A DNA stretch of 64,000 nucleotides from Polytrichum commune (lineage: Eukaryota > Streptophyta > Polytrichopsida > Polytrichales > Polytrichaceae): the NCBI GenBank assembly GCA_950295325.1, contig OX485807.1:34812440-34876439 (forward strand). The letters are read 5' to 3'. Positions 35,265 to 47,993 of the stretch are shown here, piece after piece (positions within the stretch are counted from its first letter, which is position 1; each line of letters begins with the position of its first letter). The notes below the pieces were generated by a model, which saw only the letters and a program-made list of their open reading frames with translations, ran no database searches and was not told where the DNA came from. Made by a program: the position numbers and the translations under genes.

Positions 35265-37762
35265 CCATACCTCAAACAGTTGTAAAAATCTGACAATCAG
35301 TCATGTCGATGCTGAGGATTGGACATTGTAAGTCACACATGATGTGCTTGCATACAGATTGCAAGTGTTGAGATTGTAGCCACACTCGCAACACCTGTGT
35401 TTTGTTGAAGTTTACAGTCTACTTGTTTTCATGATGCACTTATATATAGATATATTGCACTTTCCTTCAAATCTGTAAGCTTTACGGCTTTAGTATTATA
35501 GTTTTTCTGTTTATGAAATCCAACTTTCAGCTGCTAAAAGTGACTGGGTATCGATTCTTGACCGGCAACTTTACAAAAGATACCAGTTGTAAATGAGCAC
35601 TCTTTTCTTTCTAAAGCATTTATCCTTGTTGGGTTGAACTGCTTACCTGCAGGAAGAAAAAGGGGAAAAACCACTCATTCGAAGATGGAAAATGTTGTGA
35701 CCTATTATGCAAATCATCTTTCTTAAATGTGCTCAAAGGAAACATATATGCTACTTACCTGAGTCTATAAAGACGTTGACACAAAAGAAGATGCAGTGGA
35801 AATTCCAGATCTAAAACTTGGATCAGACTCCAGAGGGGGTACCTTTCTTTTAAAGACTCCATTATCCAGCTCGGAGACTAGTCAAGTCCTACACAGATTC
35901 CATTATCATTGGTTGCACTTGGTGTTCAAGAGTGACTTAATTATCTGTTGGCTGCAACAACCTAAAGCATAAGTAGAAATTGGGAGGCATAATTAAGAAC
36001 CACATCCCGACTGAGAGATTCTCTTGTCAAACTTGCAGTGCACAAGTTAAATCGAAGACAGTCTACACACATACCCACATCACTGGAATCTAAAAGGCTC
36101 GACAATCGTTGCTCATGCATCAAGGCAACAATTTGGCTCCTTGTGTGAGATCTTACACCAGAGCAACTGATTCATCAGAAAGGCATTCATATGTCCTAAT
36201 AAGTTAAATTGTTCAAATTTTGAACGGCACTCATTTAATCAACTCCATTCGCCTTGGGAACCAACCAACTCGAGCTTGCAACTTTCACGTTCACAGCATT
36301 GAAGTCGAGCTCAAACTTTGATTACGCTTACACTTATGTAGCATTCTGGAACCGGAGCCAAGTTGTCTTTGTCTGCATGGAAATTAGTGAGGAAAGTAGA
36401 GGGCTCATAACATGATTCATTTTAAGCATGGGACATTCATCATGTGCTTGATTACAGCTTTGTAACTTGTGCCTCTCTTCGAGGTTTAGCTTGCCCTTAA
36501 CATGTGCTGATCCTTTATTCACTGAGCTTACTTAAACTGGTTTGCTTAAATTTGTACTTGGGTTTATTAAAATCACTCACCCTGCCTAATCAACCTTACG
36601 CCAATTAATCCTTGAATTCTGTGCACTTTCCAGCAGTGCATCTGTTTTTAAGATTGATTGATTGACTAATTGATCAGGCAGCCAAAACTCGAGTCTCGTA
36701 AGTAACCAGGAGGTGGTGTCTCTTTTCTTGGGTTGTGAGCTTGCTTGCTTGTGTGGGTACAGCAGTGATCAATTCGCCAGGGACAACAACATCTCACGCT
36801 AATCTCAAGGTAACTTCTGGTTTGATTGGATTGTTTCACAATGATTGTGTTTAATTAGAACTGGGAATAAGCAAAAAAAATAAAAATATTTCTTAAGCGG
36901 GTTTTCATTTTATCTTTGGTGTTTTCCAAAGTATGAAACTTAGGGCATCTTCATTGCAGCCACCACATTTTCTTCTCATCCTTACTCCCAAATGGTGGTG
37001 GAGGAGCTAGTGGAGTAAGGTAGAAATATCATACCCCGTGAAAATAAGGTGATTCGCATTGAAGATCTGGTTTGACAATCATGAGATAATTTTCCAAGAT
37101 AGACAAGAAGGATTCATGAAGAATGTAAGTTGTTTCATATTTTTCTATCCTATAAATAAATTTAAAAAAAAAAAAAAAAAAAAATGCTACAATTTTTCAA
37201 AGTGGAAAGTTGTCCAAACCCCTACTCATTCACTAGATTCTCCCTACACCAAACACGGTAATCCGCATTTCCATACAGAACATCACCTAAATTGGTTACC
37301 TCATGAGTACATTAACACTTGACTCCCATTGGCTACACTAAGTGTACACGCATTGAAGTTGCCGCCGAGCCATGCTTCATTTTAGAAATAACACTTCACC
37401 ATTATGACGGTGGTCTAGTGCATGGCTAGAGGGTGGTTAATGGGTTATGTTATTTCTACCTTACTACGTAAAGGGGTCTTAAGATTATAGTGACAAAGGT
37501 GTCATTGTCAAAAGTTTACGATCTTTGCATCTTGGAGTTCATAGATTTAGAGGCAGTAGAGGGATCTAGAGACAATATGGATAATGAAAAAAATTCTATG
37601 CCTAGTTCCATAGTATCAGTAAGTTTGCGAGATATTTAAATCTGTGAGATCATGACAAAAAATAAATTCTTTTAATAACCCTGCTCATTGGACATTATAC
37701 GATTGAAATGGCTTCTTTCTATTCCATCTTTGCCGTATGTCTTTTATGCTCAACCCCACCCG
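35265..37762. other. Mostly unique sequence, no gene assigned
   Basis: Less repetitive and slightly more GC-rich than the flanks, especially at 35450-36830. A plus-strand donor-like site (ctcaag then gtaact) occurs near 36808, but no exon of convincing length precedes it. A 21-A run lies at 37164-37184. Confidence 0.4.
37164..37184 (+). repeat. Poly(A) tract
   Basis: 21 consecutive A. No upstream retroposed cDNA was recognised. Confidence 0.8.
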
Positions 37763-38079
37763 TTTGGTAAGTGGCCGATCTTGAGTTGAGTTGAACTCTG
37801 AGTGGAAGCAACCTTTTACGTGATTGGATCTCCTTTTTGGGGCCCTTTCTCCTAGCTTCTCGAGCTTTCTCTCACTACACGCCCGTTGGGGTGTCTGGTG
37901 GGAATTGGTGAACATTGGCTTGAACATGGCATGTCATCCAAGGATCAATTCGTCAACCTCCCATACATTGACAATTGCAAGGTATCTATGCGACACACCA
38001 ATGGCCATTATGTGGTCATCTTAGATTTTGATCATCAAAGCATAATTGGTGTGGAGGCAAACAACACTTCCAGTAGCTT

Positions 38080-38152
38080 GGGGATGTAGCTCAGATGGTA
38101 GAGCGCTCGCTTAGCATGCGAGAGGTACGGGGATCGATACCCCGCATCTCCA
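38080..38152 (+). tRNA. tRNA-Ala (anticodon AGC)
   Basis: A full 73-nt cloverleaf without encoded CCA. The acceptor stem is GGGGATG with CATCTCC and discriminator A. The D stem is GCTC/GAGC, the anticodon stem CTCGC/GCGAG with loop TTAGCAT (anticodon AGC), and the T stem CGGGG/CCCCG with loop ATCGATA. It decodes GCU and, after A34-to-inosine editing, GCC and GCA. A TTTT Pol III terminator follows at about 38160-38163. It sits at the end of a 414-bp unit that is repeated just downstream. Confidence 0.97.
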
Positions 38153-38161
38153 ACTTTGCTT

Positions 38162-38229
38162 TTGGAGCTCAATTGGCTAGATCACCTTTTAGTAAGTGGG
38201 AGGTCATGAGTTCAACTCTCAACGGCAAC
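38162..38229 (+). repeat. tRNA-like relic inside the tandem unit
   Basis: It has an A-box-like agctcaattggctaga and, about 35 bp on, a B-box-like gagttcaactctc, at tRNA-like spacing. It recurs at about 38577-38645 and, more decayed, near 37763-37810. It is probably an old tRNA or the head of a tRNA-derived SINE; the arms no longer fold cleanly. Confidence 0.45.
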
Positions 38230-38493
38230 ATTTTTTTAGGTGTTCGGATCTCCCTTTTCTCCTAGCTTCTCGAGCTTTCTCTGACTACACGCTTGTTGGG
38301 GTGTCTGGTGGGGGATTGGTGGACACTGGCTTCAACATGGCATGTCGCCCAAGGATCAGTTCGTCAACCTCCCATGCATTGACAATTGCAAGGTATCTAT
38401 GCGACACACACCAATTGCCAGTATGTGGCCATCTTGGGTTTTGACCATCAAACCATAAGTGGTGTGGAGGCAAACATCACTTCGATTTAGCTT

Positions 38494-38566
38494 GGGGATG
38501 TAGCTCAGATGGTAGTGCGCTCGCTTAGCATGCGAGAGGTACGGGGATCGACACCCCGCATCTCCA
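38494..38566 (+). tRNA. tRNA-Ala (AGC), duplicated copy with a D-stem mismatch
   Basis: This copy is identical to the tRNA at 38080-38152 except for two substitutions. GAGC becomes GTGC in the 3' strand of the D stem, which breaks one pair, and the T loop reads ATCGACA. Acceptor, anticodon and T stems are intact and a TTTTT terminator follows at 38568. It lies exactly 414 bp downstream of the first copy, so it arose by tandem duplication. The D-stem mismatch makes it weaker or a young pseudogene. Confidence 0.88.
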
Positions 38567-39564
38567 ATTTTTCTTCTGGAGCTCAATCGGCTAGATCACC
38601 CTTTTAGTAAGCGGGAGGTCATGAGTTCAACTTTCAAAGGCAACATTTTTTTAGGTGTTTGGATCTCCCTTTTCTCCTAGCTTCTCAAGCTTTCTCTGAC
38701 TACACGCTCGTTGGGGTGTCTGGTGGGGGATTGGTGGACATTGGCTTCAACATGGCATGTCACTCAAGGATCAATTCATCAACCTTCTACATGAGTCATA
38801 AGTATTTCAATATTGTATCAATCATGTCATCTACAATTCTAAAACATTCGGCATATGATCTAATTCATCACAATCTAGACCATCTTGATCAATAGGAACA
38901 AGTCACAATAAGGTTTTAAACCATAAACTTGTCACATCTCACCGAAAGTCAAATATCTCATATGGGACAAATGCATTGTTAATGGCAAAGCGGCATGGGA
39001 AAGAGTGCTCAAGTCACTTCAAATCGGTTTTTTCTTGGGAAAGGCGCTACTTAGAAAATTCAATCATGTGTGGGGTGCAAGAGGGATTCTATGTCATAGA
39101 GAGAAAGCTATGATCATATGAGTCTATAAATTCATGTATAATTAGGCTTGTAAGGCTCACTATGTGGTTGGGGGTGGGGGTTGTCCTCTACTAATGGCAT
39201 GGTAGATTGTCTGCAGTGATTTGCTTCTTGTGACATGTGTTTTTCACATGGTGGTGTGGCACACTTCAAGGATTACAATTCCTATCTACATGGGAGTGTC
39301 TTCATGTTTCTTGATTCCATTATCAACAGTCAACAAATTGGTCTTATGTGTAAATCCAATACCTTAAAATTTTGAATCAAATAGAAAAAGAAAAGAAAAA
39401 GAACTTTAAAATATCTCAACATTGTATTCATCATGTCCCCTACATTCCATATTCAACTTGTGCTAAAAATACACATCTTTTAACACCATGGATCATGGTG
39501 AGCCAATTGTGCACAATAAGGTTAGTAGTCTCAAAAGGACACTTTTCTATCTATACTTACTTCT

Positions 39565-39835
39565 TGTAGGGTATGAAACACACTATTAGTACGAGATGAC
39601 TAACAATTCCAAATCGTGGTTGTACCCACTTTCCTCACATTTTTGTGAGCTCACATGGACATTCTATTCATTGTCAAAGTGAAGAATCTCTCTGAGATAT
39701 TAAAAGATCATATAGGTCCACATATTTTATGTCTAGAATAGTAAACAAAATCTGAGCAACTAGTCCAATCTCTTAATTTCACATGTTAATCTGGTGTCCG
39801 TTCTTAGATCCACACCAACCATACACTTCTCAAGT
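39565..39835 (+). repeat. Dispersed repeat D, copy 4
   Basis: tgtagggtatgaaacacac, agtacgagatgac, gtgagctcacatggacat and gtccgttcttagatccaca, in the common D order. Confidence 0.65.
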
Positions 39836-40204
39836 ATAGATGTCCATTTAAGACCAAACACCAAACTAGGCACATCTACATTTAGTCCCAAGCAATCTTC
39901 CTACCCAACTTTGAAACAATGAAGTGAGGAGAGAACCAATCATCCATACTTCCGCCATTTGACTTGTAAACTTGGCTTCCTTACCTCTCTAGCAAATATG
40001 TGTGGTACACCAGATGCACGCGGTGAAGGACTAGTTGGCAGGAAGGGACACTTGCCATGCCTTCCAACGTCCTCTGTTTATAGGCTTTGAGTGCATATAA
40101 AGCATCGGCACATGCCCCTTTTACTATACTCTAGCCTCAATCAATCTAAGCACCAATCACATGCTGAAAAATAAGATTATATGCAACATGTGGGTGGCCA
40201 CTTT

Positions 40205-40320
40205 AGTGTCTAAACAGTGAACCGGTGGAGTTTGAGAAATAACCGGTTGAAGTTCGAGATTTCAGGAAAATAAAATTGCCAATAATCTTAGAAAATGCCT
40301 CTGTAGAATATGCCCAAAAA
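40205..40320 (+). repeat. Dispersed repeat N, copy 2 (partial)
   Basis: agtttgagaaataaccggtt, gaagttcgagatttcagga and gtagaatatgccc match 57960-58045. Confidence 0.5.
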
Positions 40321-40974
40321 TGTCCCCCGATTGTGTCTAAAGTGGGAGGCCTGAGGTACTACACTATGAGCCACATGACCGCAGGAATTTAAAGGAGTTG
40401 CACATCCACAAGAGCTTGGACCCAAGTGAATTTTGACCAAGACTTCGATGGGCAAGTGTTTCATGAAATGCACCATAACTAGACTGTGTGACTTTTGGAC
40501 ATTATCAAATTGAACATGTGCACTTCCATCAACAAACCCTATGATTGACATGGCAAAAACTAATCTTAAATGTGGATTACATCTCCTACGTCATAGACAC
40601 ATTTTAGTTACATGCACACTATGTTTTTTGAGTGAAGATTATGCATCTACAGTGATCATTGGACCCCATCACTTCTCAAAAAATATAGATAGTTAAGCTT
40701 TCCATCGTGTTCTAGTTTCTTCACCCGAATAATTTGTTTTGCAACATGCATGTTTCGACAGTGCAAAAAGTGTCTTCATGTATTATTGCCTTTGAACAGG
40801 GCTCATGCCCATGTTTAGTTAAACCCTAATTCTGATAGTCTCCAAATGTATTACAATCACAAGCACTCAATGTCAGGGGTTTACACTATTGTCCAAAGGA
40901 CGTGATAAAGCTGTTGTTTGGTGAGGTGAACAGGGATTGATATTGTGGCGGGTACAATGACCAAATAAATAGTT

Positions 40975-41135
40975 GATTTAGGTGGCCCACAATATTCGTG
41001 AACTTACATTTGATTGTCTTGCAATCATTGAGTAACAACTAGAGAAGGTGTCATATGATGCATGTTGCTACAGAACAAAGTCATGAAGACCACTGTAATC
41101 AATGTGGCACACCAATTTTAGTGCCACATTAAATC
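40975..41135. mobile_element. MITE family C, copy C3
   Basis: Ends GATTTAGGTGGCCCAC and GTGCCACATTAAATC, with gtcttgcaatca and ggtgtcatatga internally as in C2. Confidence 0.7.
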
Positions 41136-41234
41136 AGCATAGCTTGATTGTTGGAGACATGATTCCACTAGTTCTACAATTTAGGATATGTAAAGTATTT
41201 GGGTCTTAAGTGGTTAACTTTTCCGACTAGCCCA

Positions 41235-41465
41235 CTTCTTCTAGGATTTGAAACACGCAATTAGCACGAGATGGTTGCCAAATCCAAGTTGAGGCTATAA
41301 CCACTTTCCTAATAAATTTTGGAGCTCATATGAATATTCTGCTTATTAAGTACACATATAGTCCTCTCAAGTATGTTGACTAATGAACCATATTTTGAAC
41401 AGGCAGTCCAATCTCTTTAAACACATGTTCTTTTTATATCCGTATTTATAGCCATACCTAACCAC
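41235..41465 (+). repeat. Dispersed repeat D, copy 5
   Basis: ctaggatttgaaacacgcaa, tagcacgagatggttg, tggagctcatatgaatattc and the closing atccgtatttatagccatac, as in the other D copies. Confidence 0.65.
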
Positions 41466-42279
41466 ACACAGGTGTCCAACTGAAAAAACAACTGAATTAG
41501 GCAAGTCTCTCTCATGAAAAATAGGTTTTGAGCATCCTAAAACTAAATCATGAATCATGTCCCCAATCATGCTTTGGGTAGATGTCACATGATAGTTTGT
41601 TGCTCTCTGTGACAACTTCAAGTGACCTAGATTGTCATTGTAACACATCAACAATGATAGTCTAATGCAGAACGATATTGCAAGCGTAGTACTCCAGTAC
41701 TCACTCAACTTTGGTTTTTTTTTTGTTGAAGATTATCAGTTCATTCAATCAATCCCCTCAAAGCTGCCAAAACAGATGAAACCTTGATCAAGGATGGTTG
41801 AGGGTTTTGCCATGAAGTATTCGGCATTCACAACATGTTACCGCCCATCTACCTATTACTAAACACGTATTGCCAATACAAGAGTATTATATGCAACGCA
41901 ATCAATATACAGTAGTTCAAATTTTCAAAAAGGTTGCAACTGCAAGCTTAGAAGACATTTTGTCAATACAATGGTACACGTGAGTCCATAGTGCATGTAA
42001 ACAAGTGGTTGGAGGTCTTGCTGCAACTATCAATAAGATTGGCAAAAAGTTGACAGTGTTTTATAACATGATGTTCCACACTAGGCTTTGTGACATTATC
42101 ATTGATCCATTGCGATTGATGACGTTCATCAAGCACATGGAATCTTTGAATTGTCATATGTTGGAGAATGTGTTAACAGTGTCTGAATTATGTCCTATAC
42201 CCAAGTGCATTGCAGTGAATATTGAAAAACGTAAATCCCATGATGAATGCTTAGACTTCTCATGCCATCACTGACATAT

Positions 42280-45200
42280 GTGTTATATTATGATATGGGC
42301 ATATCGTGTATCCATCAACTATCATCTTAGTGAAATTGGTACTTTAAGAAAATAATAATAATAATAATACTGGACACATGAAGACCAAGGTCATCACATT
42401 TATTTGATGATACAATATCCAAATCAGAACCAAAGCAGACAACTTACCAGATTGAAATTCAACCCTTTGGAAGCTTTAAGGATTGTCTCCAATCAGGGAT
42501 GGTCCATTTGGAAATGCTCAGCAAGTCATGTGCCAATTAAACATGTACCTATTAAATTCAATTGCACATGAATGTTAGGAACATTATTTATCTCCTATGT
42601 TTCTGTACTAAAATTGGAGATATCAAATCCAAACCAATGCACCCATCAATAAAATCACACGTTTTTCGAATTTCCATTGTGTCAGTTCTCCTGGTTTAAA
42701 CATGCATACATGCAAAACATGATGAAACGGCCAGAGTTCTAGCCAAATAGTTGGAATAATTTGTCACATGTAATTTGCCTCTATTTGCAAGTTGATGGAA
42801 GGAATACCTGCGAAATTCAGCCACAGCAGCTCCATTCACAGACTAATATGCACTCCACAGGGCAGTTGCAAACTGTTTTGTAAAGATTGAGGTATTTATA
42901 TGTATTGATTTTGTTGAGATTCTATGCGCTGGTTTTATAATCTTCTACAATCCCATGGTTAAGAAAAGAATTTAGTTTGTACTCGTTGTAAATTTGTTCA
43001 CACTTTCAAAATGGGTTGAAATCATGATCCATGCAGTTAAAAGCCGATCGCATTGCAGGTGCATATAGGTTATTCATCTACGCTGAAACTTCAGACCCAG
43101 ACACTCTGCATCAGCCCACCAAATCATAGATTGTGTCAAATGCAAGTGGGCAGTGTTAAATGTTAAGTTAGTGTCAACACATTCCCTTCAGGGTTTAATA
43201 TCTTAACAGTGCTAATTCAACATTTCCTTAACATTTCAATAAACATTGATTCAAGCATTTAAATATTGGCTTACATTTCATCCTTTTAGATCTTGCAATT
43301 ATAAAATATAGAAATCAAAGATGAAAATTGCAACCCTATGATTGCTAGGCATTGATTCAGTGCTGTAGTCTCATATGATTGAATCAATGTGAAATCAGTA
43401 ATCGTTATATGGATCTGCAGGTTTGTAATGATACCTTAAGCAGCAGGCTTCTGTTAGCAGGCAGCCTTTCTGTAAGAGACCAGTCAGTGCTGGTGCAAGC
43501 TGTATTTACATTCAAAAAATATTGCCTGCTCCTGATATCGAATGTCACAGATATTCATTAAGCCTAAATATTGTCTGCAGACCCCACAACATATCACATA
43601 TCATTTAACCAGGAATGATCAGAGATTGGTCCTGTCCACATAACATATTCATGGAGATCAGATGCTTGACAAAAGATGCCCACAGAGAAGTTCAGCATGC
43701 TCAGAATATAACACGTATATCCAGATTTCAACTTCTTGGCTAACTTTGAGGAAGCCAACAAAGAGATGACAAGCTCGCAGTTAACTTGTCAGACAATCCA
43801 ATGAAAAAATAATATCTTCTGAAGTTGGTTATACTGCTGACACAGAAATCTAGGTGCACCTTTGATCATGCTGCCTGCAACATGTCGATTGTTGAACGAA
43901 GACGGGCACACCACCAAGATGAATAACCTGGCCCACAAGATACGAGGATTGACTCAAGATCAAAATATTAGGAAAACCCCAGAACTATGTGAAAAGTGCC
44001 ACCACTATGCTTCATAGTTGTAAATGGGCACCAATATACACTGGATCATCCCAAACAGACATGTTCGTAACACCATCTGATGCTCAAAACATGCAGCAAA
44101 GATATTTCAACAGGATTTGCATCTCTGACATCCACTTTTATGCGTCAGATTCATAGCTTGTCTAAAACTGCAGACTAACATTCAAACACTGAAGAGATAC
44201 TTCTACACATAGATTGACATCTTCCAATCAATAAAATAAAAATGAAGTAATTGAGTAGCACTTAAAAAAAAGCTGACACTTCTAACTGTGTCACTTGCAT
44301 ATCAACCTCATCTATAGCAAAACATTGTTCACCAAATTATATCCTTGAAGTCCTCCTTATTTGCATCCAGCTCCCATTCCGTCTCCAATAGCAACCAAAG
44401 ACATGTACCACTAAAAGCACTATTTCATGAACATAACTTTTTAGGTATACACCATGAGACCAGAAAATAAATAAGACACACTGCTCTCTAGCTCATAAGT
44501 CAATCTCACTCTCATCTTCCATAAGGATAGATATTGTTGATCCTTAGGTTTTGAGAATGTGCACGACATCATTTTGAACACACAAGCTGCACTAGTCTTA
44601 CCATCAGAGAGCACACATGCTTCAGGAAGGCTAGTTTGACTTATGTAAGAAACCAGTGCACTCTCTCACAAGAGTATTGTCAATCTATGTGCAGATTTTC
44701 ACCCATGCTAGATCCTACCCTGGATATTCTATAATAAATGGTGTAGGGAAAGCAATAGTTTTACACCTGGACGCATTTCTGCACTGGAGAAAAAACTCCA
44801 CCATGATCAAAATACCACTTCTTATAACACCACCTTCCACATCAACGTACTTGCTGATTCCCGGCAATGAAAAAGCAACAAGACCAGAGAGAATTTTGGC
44901 ATCCAAAATTCCACACCATGTCAATAAATTCTACCACAAGGTCTAGCACAAAGGTGGTTAACCCTCAAAGGTCTAAGGGGCTCAGAATATACACATTTCT
45001 ACAAGTCCTCACCAAGTCTTAAAAATCACATTATTTATATTTATGAGTTCGAAACTTAATTTAGTGCGTCCTTTTATGTCAAACGCCTCGACACAAGAGG
45101 CATCAAGTTCAAATTTCTGGTGTATACATATCAAAAGACGTTTGTGTCAATACCAAAACCATACTGTTTCACAACAATATTACAGAGCAAAAGCAATTTC

Positions 45201-45853
45201 TAAACCTTGATAAACGGATAGCATCAGCTTAATATTGATCTGCCTGCTATAGGCAACGGTTGACTGACCTCATTCTTAAATTCCAACTGGGTAGATGAAG
45301 CCAGAGCCAGAATAACCCACGTTTAGAGGAACAGATTCAAATCTCCACACCCTGCGCCTCCACTTTTGTGCTCCTTCGAGTAAAAGGCCACCCACTATGT
45401 TGAAGAAGCGGATAGGTGAAGTAATTGAAGATGACACATATTACAAACTACAACTTGAAACATACATCACCCATAAGGTTTTAGAAGCCACACACCTGAT
45501 ATAATCAGATAAACTAAACTGAAATAAGAATGCAGAGAGAATATGCAAAAACACATTAACCCCTTTTCATCTTTACCACATATTAAACCCCAAAGTGGAT
45601 AATGAAAACAAGGGTTAAACTAGAAAATATTACAAGGATCTGTAGCCTCTTCATTGATAAAGACGAATGTAGAAAATGAGCACCCTTACGGAACTGCCCC
45701 ATTCATCAGATTCAAAGAATGACTACTGTTGAATAATACTGCACTTGACAGCATATCCTAGGTGCTCATAATAAGCTAACAACAAGACAGATTTCTAGGC
45801 ATTTTCCCCTGTCATTCTTTTCTTGCTGGTCATTTCTCTCTAAACCATAACTA
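42280..45853. other. Unique region downstream of the U-box gene, no gene assigned
   Basis: None of the MITE families was found here. Frames of 69-96 codons at 44656-44946 (plus, GTG start) and 44715-44924 (minus, ATG) overlap each other, so at most one could be real; neither has a recognised motif. The part nearest 45853 should hold the U-box gene's 3' UTR. Confidence 0.4.
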
Positions 45854-47956
45854 TCATCGCCTAGTGGGTAGCTGCCTAAAATTATTGGAGGACATGAAGT
45901 TGGTGCTCGCCATATTGTAATTATGATGGGTCTCAGGTTCCTGCTTATGAAAGAGCTTGAGTAGGCAGCTTGCCTTGCGCTTTGCTCGGGGTGTGCCCAT
46001 GGTGAGCAAAGAGTATAAAGAAGGTACAGCAGTATTGATATGGACAACGGTGGAAATAGTCTTCTCCCCTCCACATTTGCACAAAGCATGTAAAATTGCA
46101 ACCGAATTCTCCCTACCCTTGGGAGATCCCACCCTCAACAACCGCACCAAGACTGGGATAGCAGCTGATTCACCAATGGCTGCAAGTCCCTCACTTGAGC
46201 CTGCCAGAACAGCTAAAACCGCCAATGCATCATCCGCAACACCAGCTTCCTCCTCACTCAACAGAGAGACAAGAATAGGAACAACACCTGCTGAAATAAT
46301 GCTACCCTTGTTGCCATGATAAACAGCAAGATTGAACAAGGCAGTGGCTGCGTCTTTCTTCCCTCTTTGCGGAGTGCCATCCCGCAGAAGTGCAACAAGG
46401 GCAGGGATCGCAGCTAAGTTACTGCCAATCATGATCTTGTAATCATCCACCACAGACAGGGAGAATAATGTCGCAGCAGCATTCTCTCGAGACTCCATGC
46501 CTGCACCATATCTCAGAACCCCAATAATAGGATCCAAAGCACCAGCTTCCACAATCAAGCTCTTATTATTGTCATATATTGAGAGATTCAGCAGTGCAGT
46601 CACAGCATTCTCCTGTGTCTTGGAATCGGTGGATGACAAAAGAGCCACAAGATGTGGTATGGCTCCAGCTTCAGCAATGCACATCCTATTATCCATGCCA
46701 CATTTGGCTAGCAACCGCAGCTCATAGGCCACTTGCTTCTTAACCTCAGGAGATCCTGTAGCAAGCTTCCCTACCAAAAAGGAAGCAGTCATCTTAGTTG
46801 CCTCAAGTGCAGCTTTCGTAGTTTTACTTATCTCAATCCCGGCTCCTTTCTTCACACCTTTCTCCTGCTTATCAAATGGCACATGATGGTCATCACACCA
46901 CTGCGAAATCAAACTCCGTAGTGCATAGTTAGGTATCAAGCTACTCTGACCCAGCTTCTGTCCACTTTTCGGACACGTAGAGTGACCAGCCTCAATCCAC
47001 CTTGCAATTGAAGCACGATCGTATGTTTGACCTGTGGAAACAATCACCGGGTCCAACATAAGGTCAAGAGAGATCGGACAACGAAACTCATCCGGCGGAT
47101 TCAAAACTCCATCCACTCTTCGTCCACTAGTTGAAACCTCCCCTGATGGATCCACATGCTCCCCTGTTTTTTCCCTTGAAAAAACTTCCTCCTCATCCCT
47201 ATTCTCTGTGACTCCATAAAGAACACACTTCCCGTATCGCACAAGCCCTATCAAGTTCGTCAGCGAAGCCACTGTATCTTCTCCACACTCGACAACACTA
47301 CAGCACTCCTCAACCTTAAGGATCTCCCTTTCACATTCCCTGGAATTTTTCAGACCCAATCTCATGAACAGATCTCCCAATTGCTCCTCTTCAGGCTGCT
47401 CCTTCCTCTCCACTTTCTTTAAAACCGAGTCAACTTCCTCAACGAGAGCTAACTCGGATGGATCCACAAACACCTTGGCTCGCTGCACTTGCTTGCTTAG
47501 AAGCTCAACCTGCTCCCGAACCTCATCTGAAAGCTCAAGTAACCCCAACGGTAGTTCCGCCAAAGCTACCGCTAAGCTGCGTGTCAGCTCGTGGAAAGCC
47601 TCCGACACAGGCTTGTTCTGCAGCAACGACCAGAAGGCACTCGCGTCCCTGCACTCTTCCAGTAAGAGTTTAGCGGTCGTCATGATGTGGTACACCTCAC
47701 GAAACGCTATTAAAGCAGACGGCGGCATCGGTGTCTGCGAGTCTCGAAGCTCTTCGAACAGCGGGGACAAAAGCTTGATCCTTCGCGCGATGTTGGCTGC
47801 GTTCTTCCGCTGGCATACTTGTGGCTTCTCACATGTTGATACTTGATGTGCTAGGGCGACTAGTGACTTCACCAGTGCGTTCGCTGATGGGCTCCCTGGT
47901 GGAGGTTCCATCTCCGCCATCGCCGAAGTCCTCCTGTGCTTTGTGCTCGGCGCCAT
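45854..47956 (-). CDS. PUB: U-box / armadillo-repeat E3 ubiquitin ligase (plant PUB family, PUB16/17-like)
   Basis: This is a complete, single-exon 700-residue ORF from ATG to TGA. Family knowledge: PUB proteins are RING-like E3 ligases that bind an E2 through the U-box and substrates through ARM repeats, often in defence or stress signalling. Seen: a helical N-terminal region at about 22-250 (UND-like), then an acidic linker. The U-box lies at about 290-360 with FRCPISLDLM, DPVIVSTGQTYDR and a TCPKSGQ turn; it needs no zinc ligands. ARM repeats run from about 385 to 670, with repeated GAIPHLVALL, NAVTALLNLS and ENAAATLFSLS-type helices. The tail from 675 is N/S-rich and low complexity. The 700-aa length, UND-U-box-ARM order and lack of introns fit the PUB16/17/18/19 group; my subgroup choice rests on U-box wording only. 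A second in-frame Met at residue 13 could be the real start. GC and codon use are clearly more gene-like than the surroundings. Confidence 0.95.
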   Translation of the reverse strand: MAPSTKHRRTSAMAEMEPPPGSPSANALVKSLVALAHQVSTCEKPQVCQRKNAANIARRIKLLSPLFEELRDSQTPMPPSALIAFREVYHIMTTAKLLLEECRDASAFWSLLQNKPVSEAFHELTRSLAVALAELPLGLLELSDEVREQVELLSKQVQRAKVFVDPSELALVEEVDSVLKKVERKEQPEEEQLGDLFMRLGLKNSRECEREILKVEECCSVVECGEDTVASLTNLIGLVRYGKCVLYGVTENRDEEEVFSREKTGEHVDPSGEVSTSGRRVDGVLNPPDEFRCPISLDLMLDPVIVSTGQTYDRASIARWIEAGHSTCPKSGQKLGQSSLIPNYALRSLISQWCDDHHVPFDKQEKGVKKGAGIEISKTTKAALEATKMTASFLVGKLATGSPEVKKQVAYELRLLAKCGMDNRMCIAEAGAIPHLVALLSSTDSKTQENAVTALLNLSIYDNNKSLIVEAGALDPIIGVLRYGAGMESRENAAATLFSLSVVDDYKIMIGSNLAAIPALVALLRDGTPQRGKKDAATALFNLAVYHGNKGSIISAGVVPILVSLLSEEEAGVADDALAVLAVLAGSSEGLAAIGESAAIPVLVRLLRVGSPKGRENSVAILHALCKCGGEKTISTVVHINTAVPSLYSLLTMGTPRAKRKASCLLKLFHKQEPETHHNYNMASTNFMSSNNFRQLPTRR

Positions 47957-47993
47957 CCACCAGAGCCTTTCTTAATCTTATCTTAACCTGATG

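Larger units (their letters stand above)
37763..38790 (+). repeat. 414-bp tandem repeat (about 2.5 units) carrying the tRNA-Ala genes
   Basis: Unit 1 runs from about 37763 to 38178, unit 2 from about 38179 to 38592, and unit 3 is cut off near 38790. Each starts with a tRNA-like stretch, continues through ctcctagcttct...ctacacgc...gttggggtgtctggtgg and ggcatgtc...aaggatca, and in units 1 and 2 ends with tRNA-Ala. Unit 3 stops after its tcaacctt block, before the tRNA position. The period is set by the two tRNA starts (38080 and 38494). Confidence 0.88.

Noticed and set aside
36930-37460. Possible MITE (gggcatcttcattgcagcc near 36943)
   Set aside because: Only a weak, badly placed partner (cattgaagttgcc near 37352) was found, so termini could not be supported.
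41367-41708. 113-codon minus-strand frame
   Set aside because: TTG start; much of it overlaps dispersed repeat D.
42005-42274. 89-codon plus-strand frame
   Set aside because: GTG start, no upstream ATG in frame, no recognised motif and no splice context.
45957-47846. Plus-strand ORFs opposite the U-box gene (up to 160 codons)
   Set aside because: Antisense shadows of the 700-codon gene with no independent motifs.
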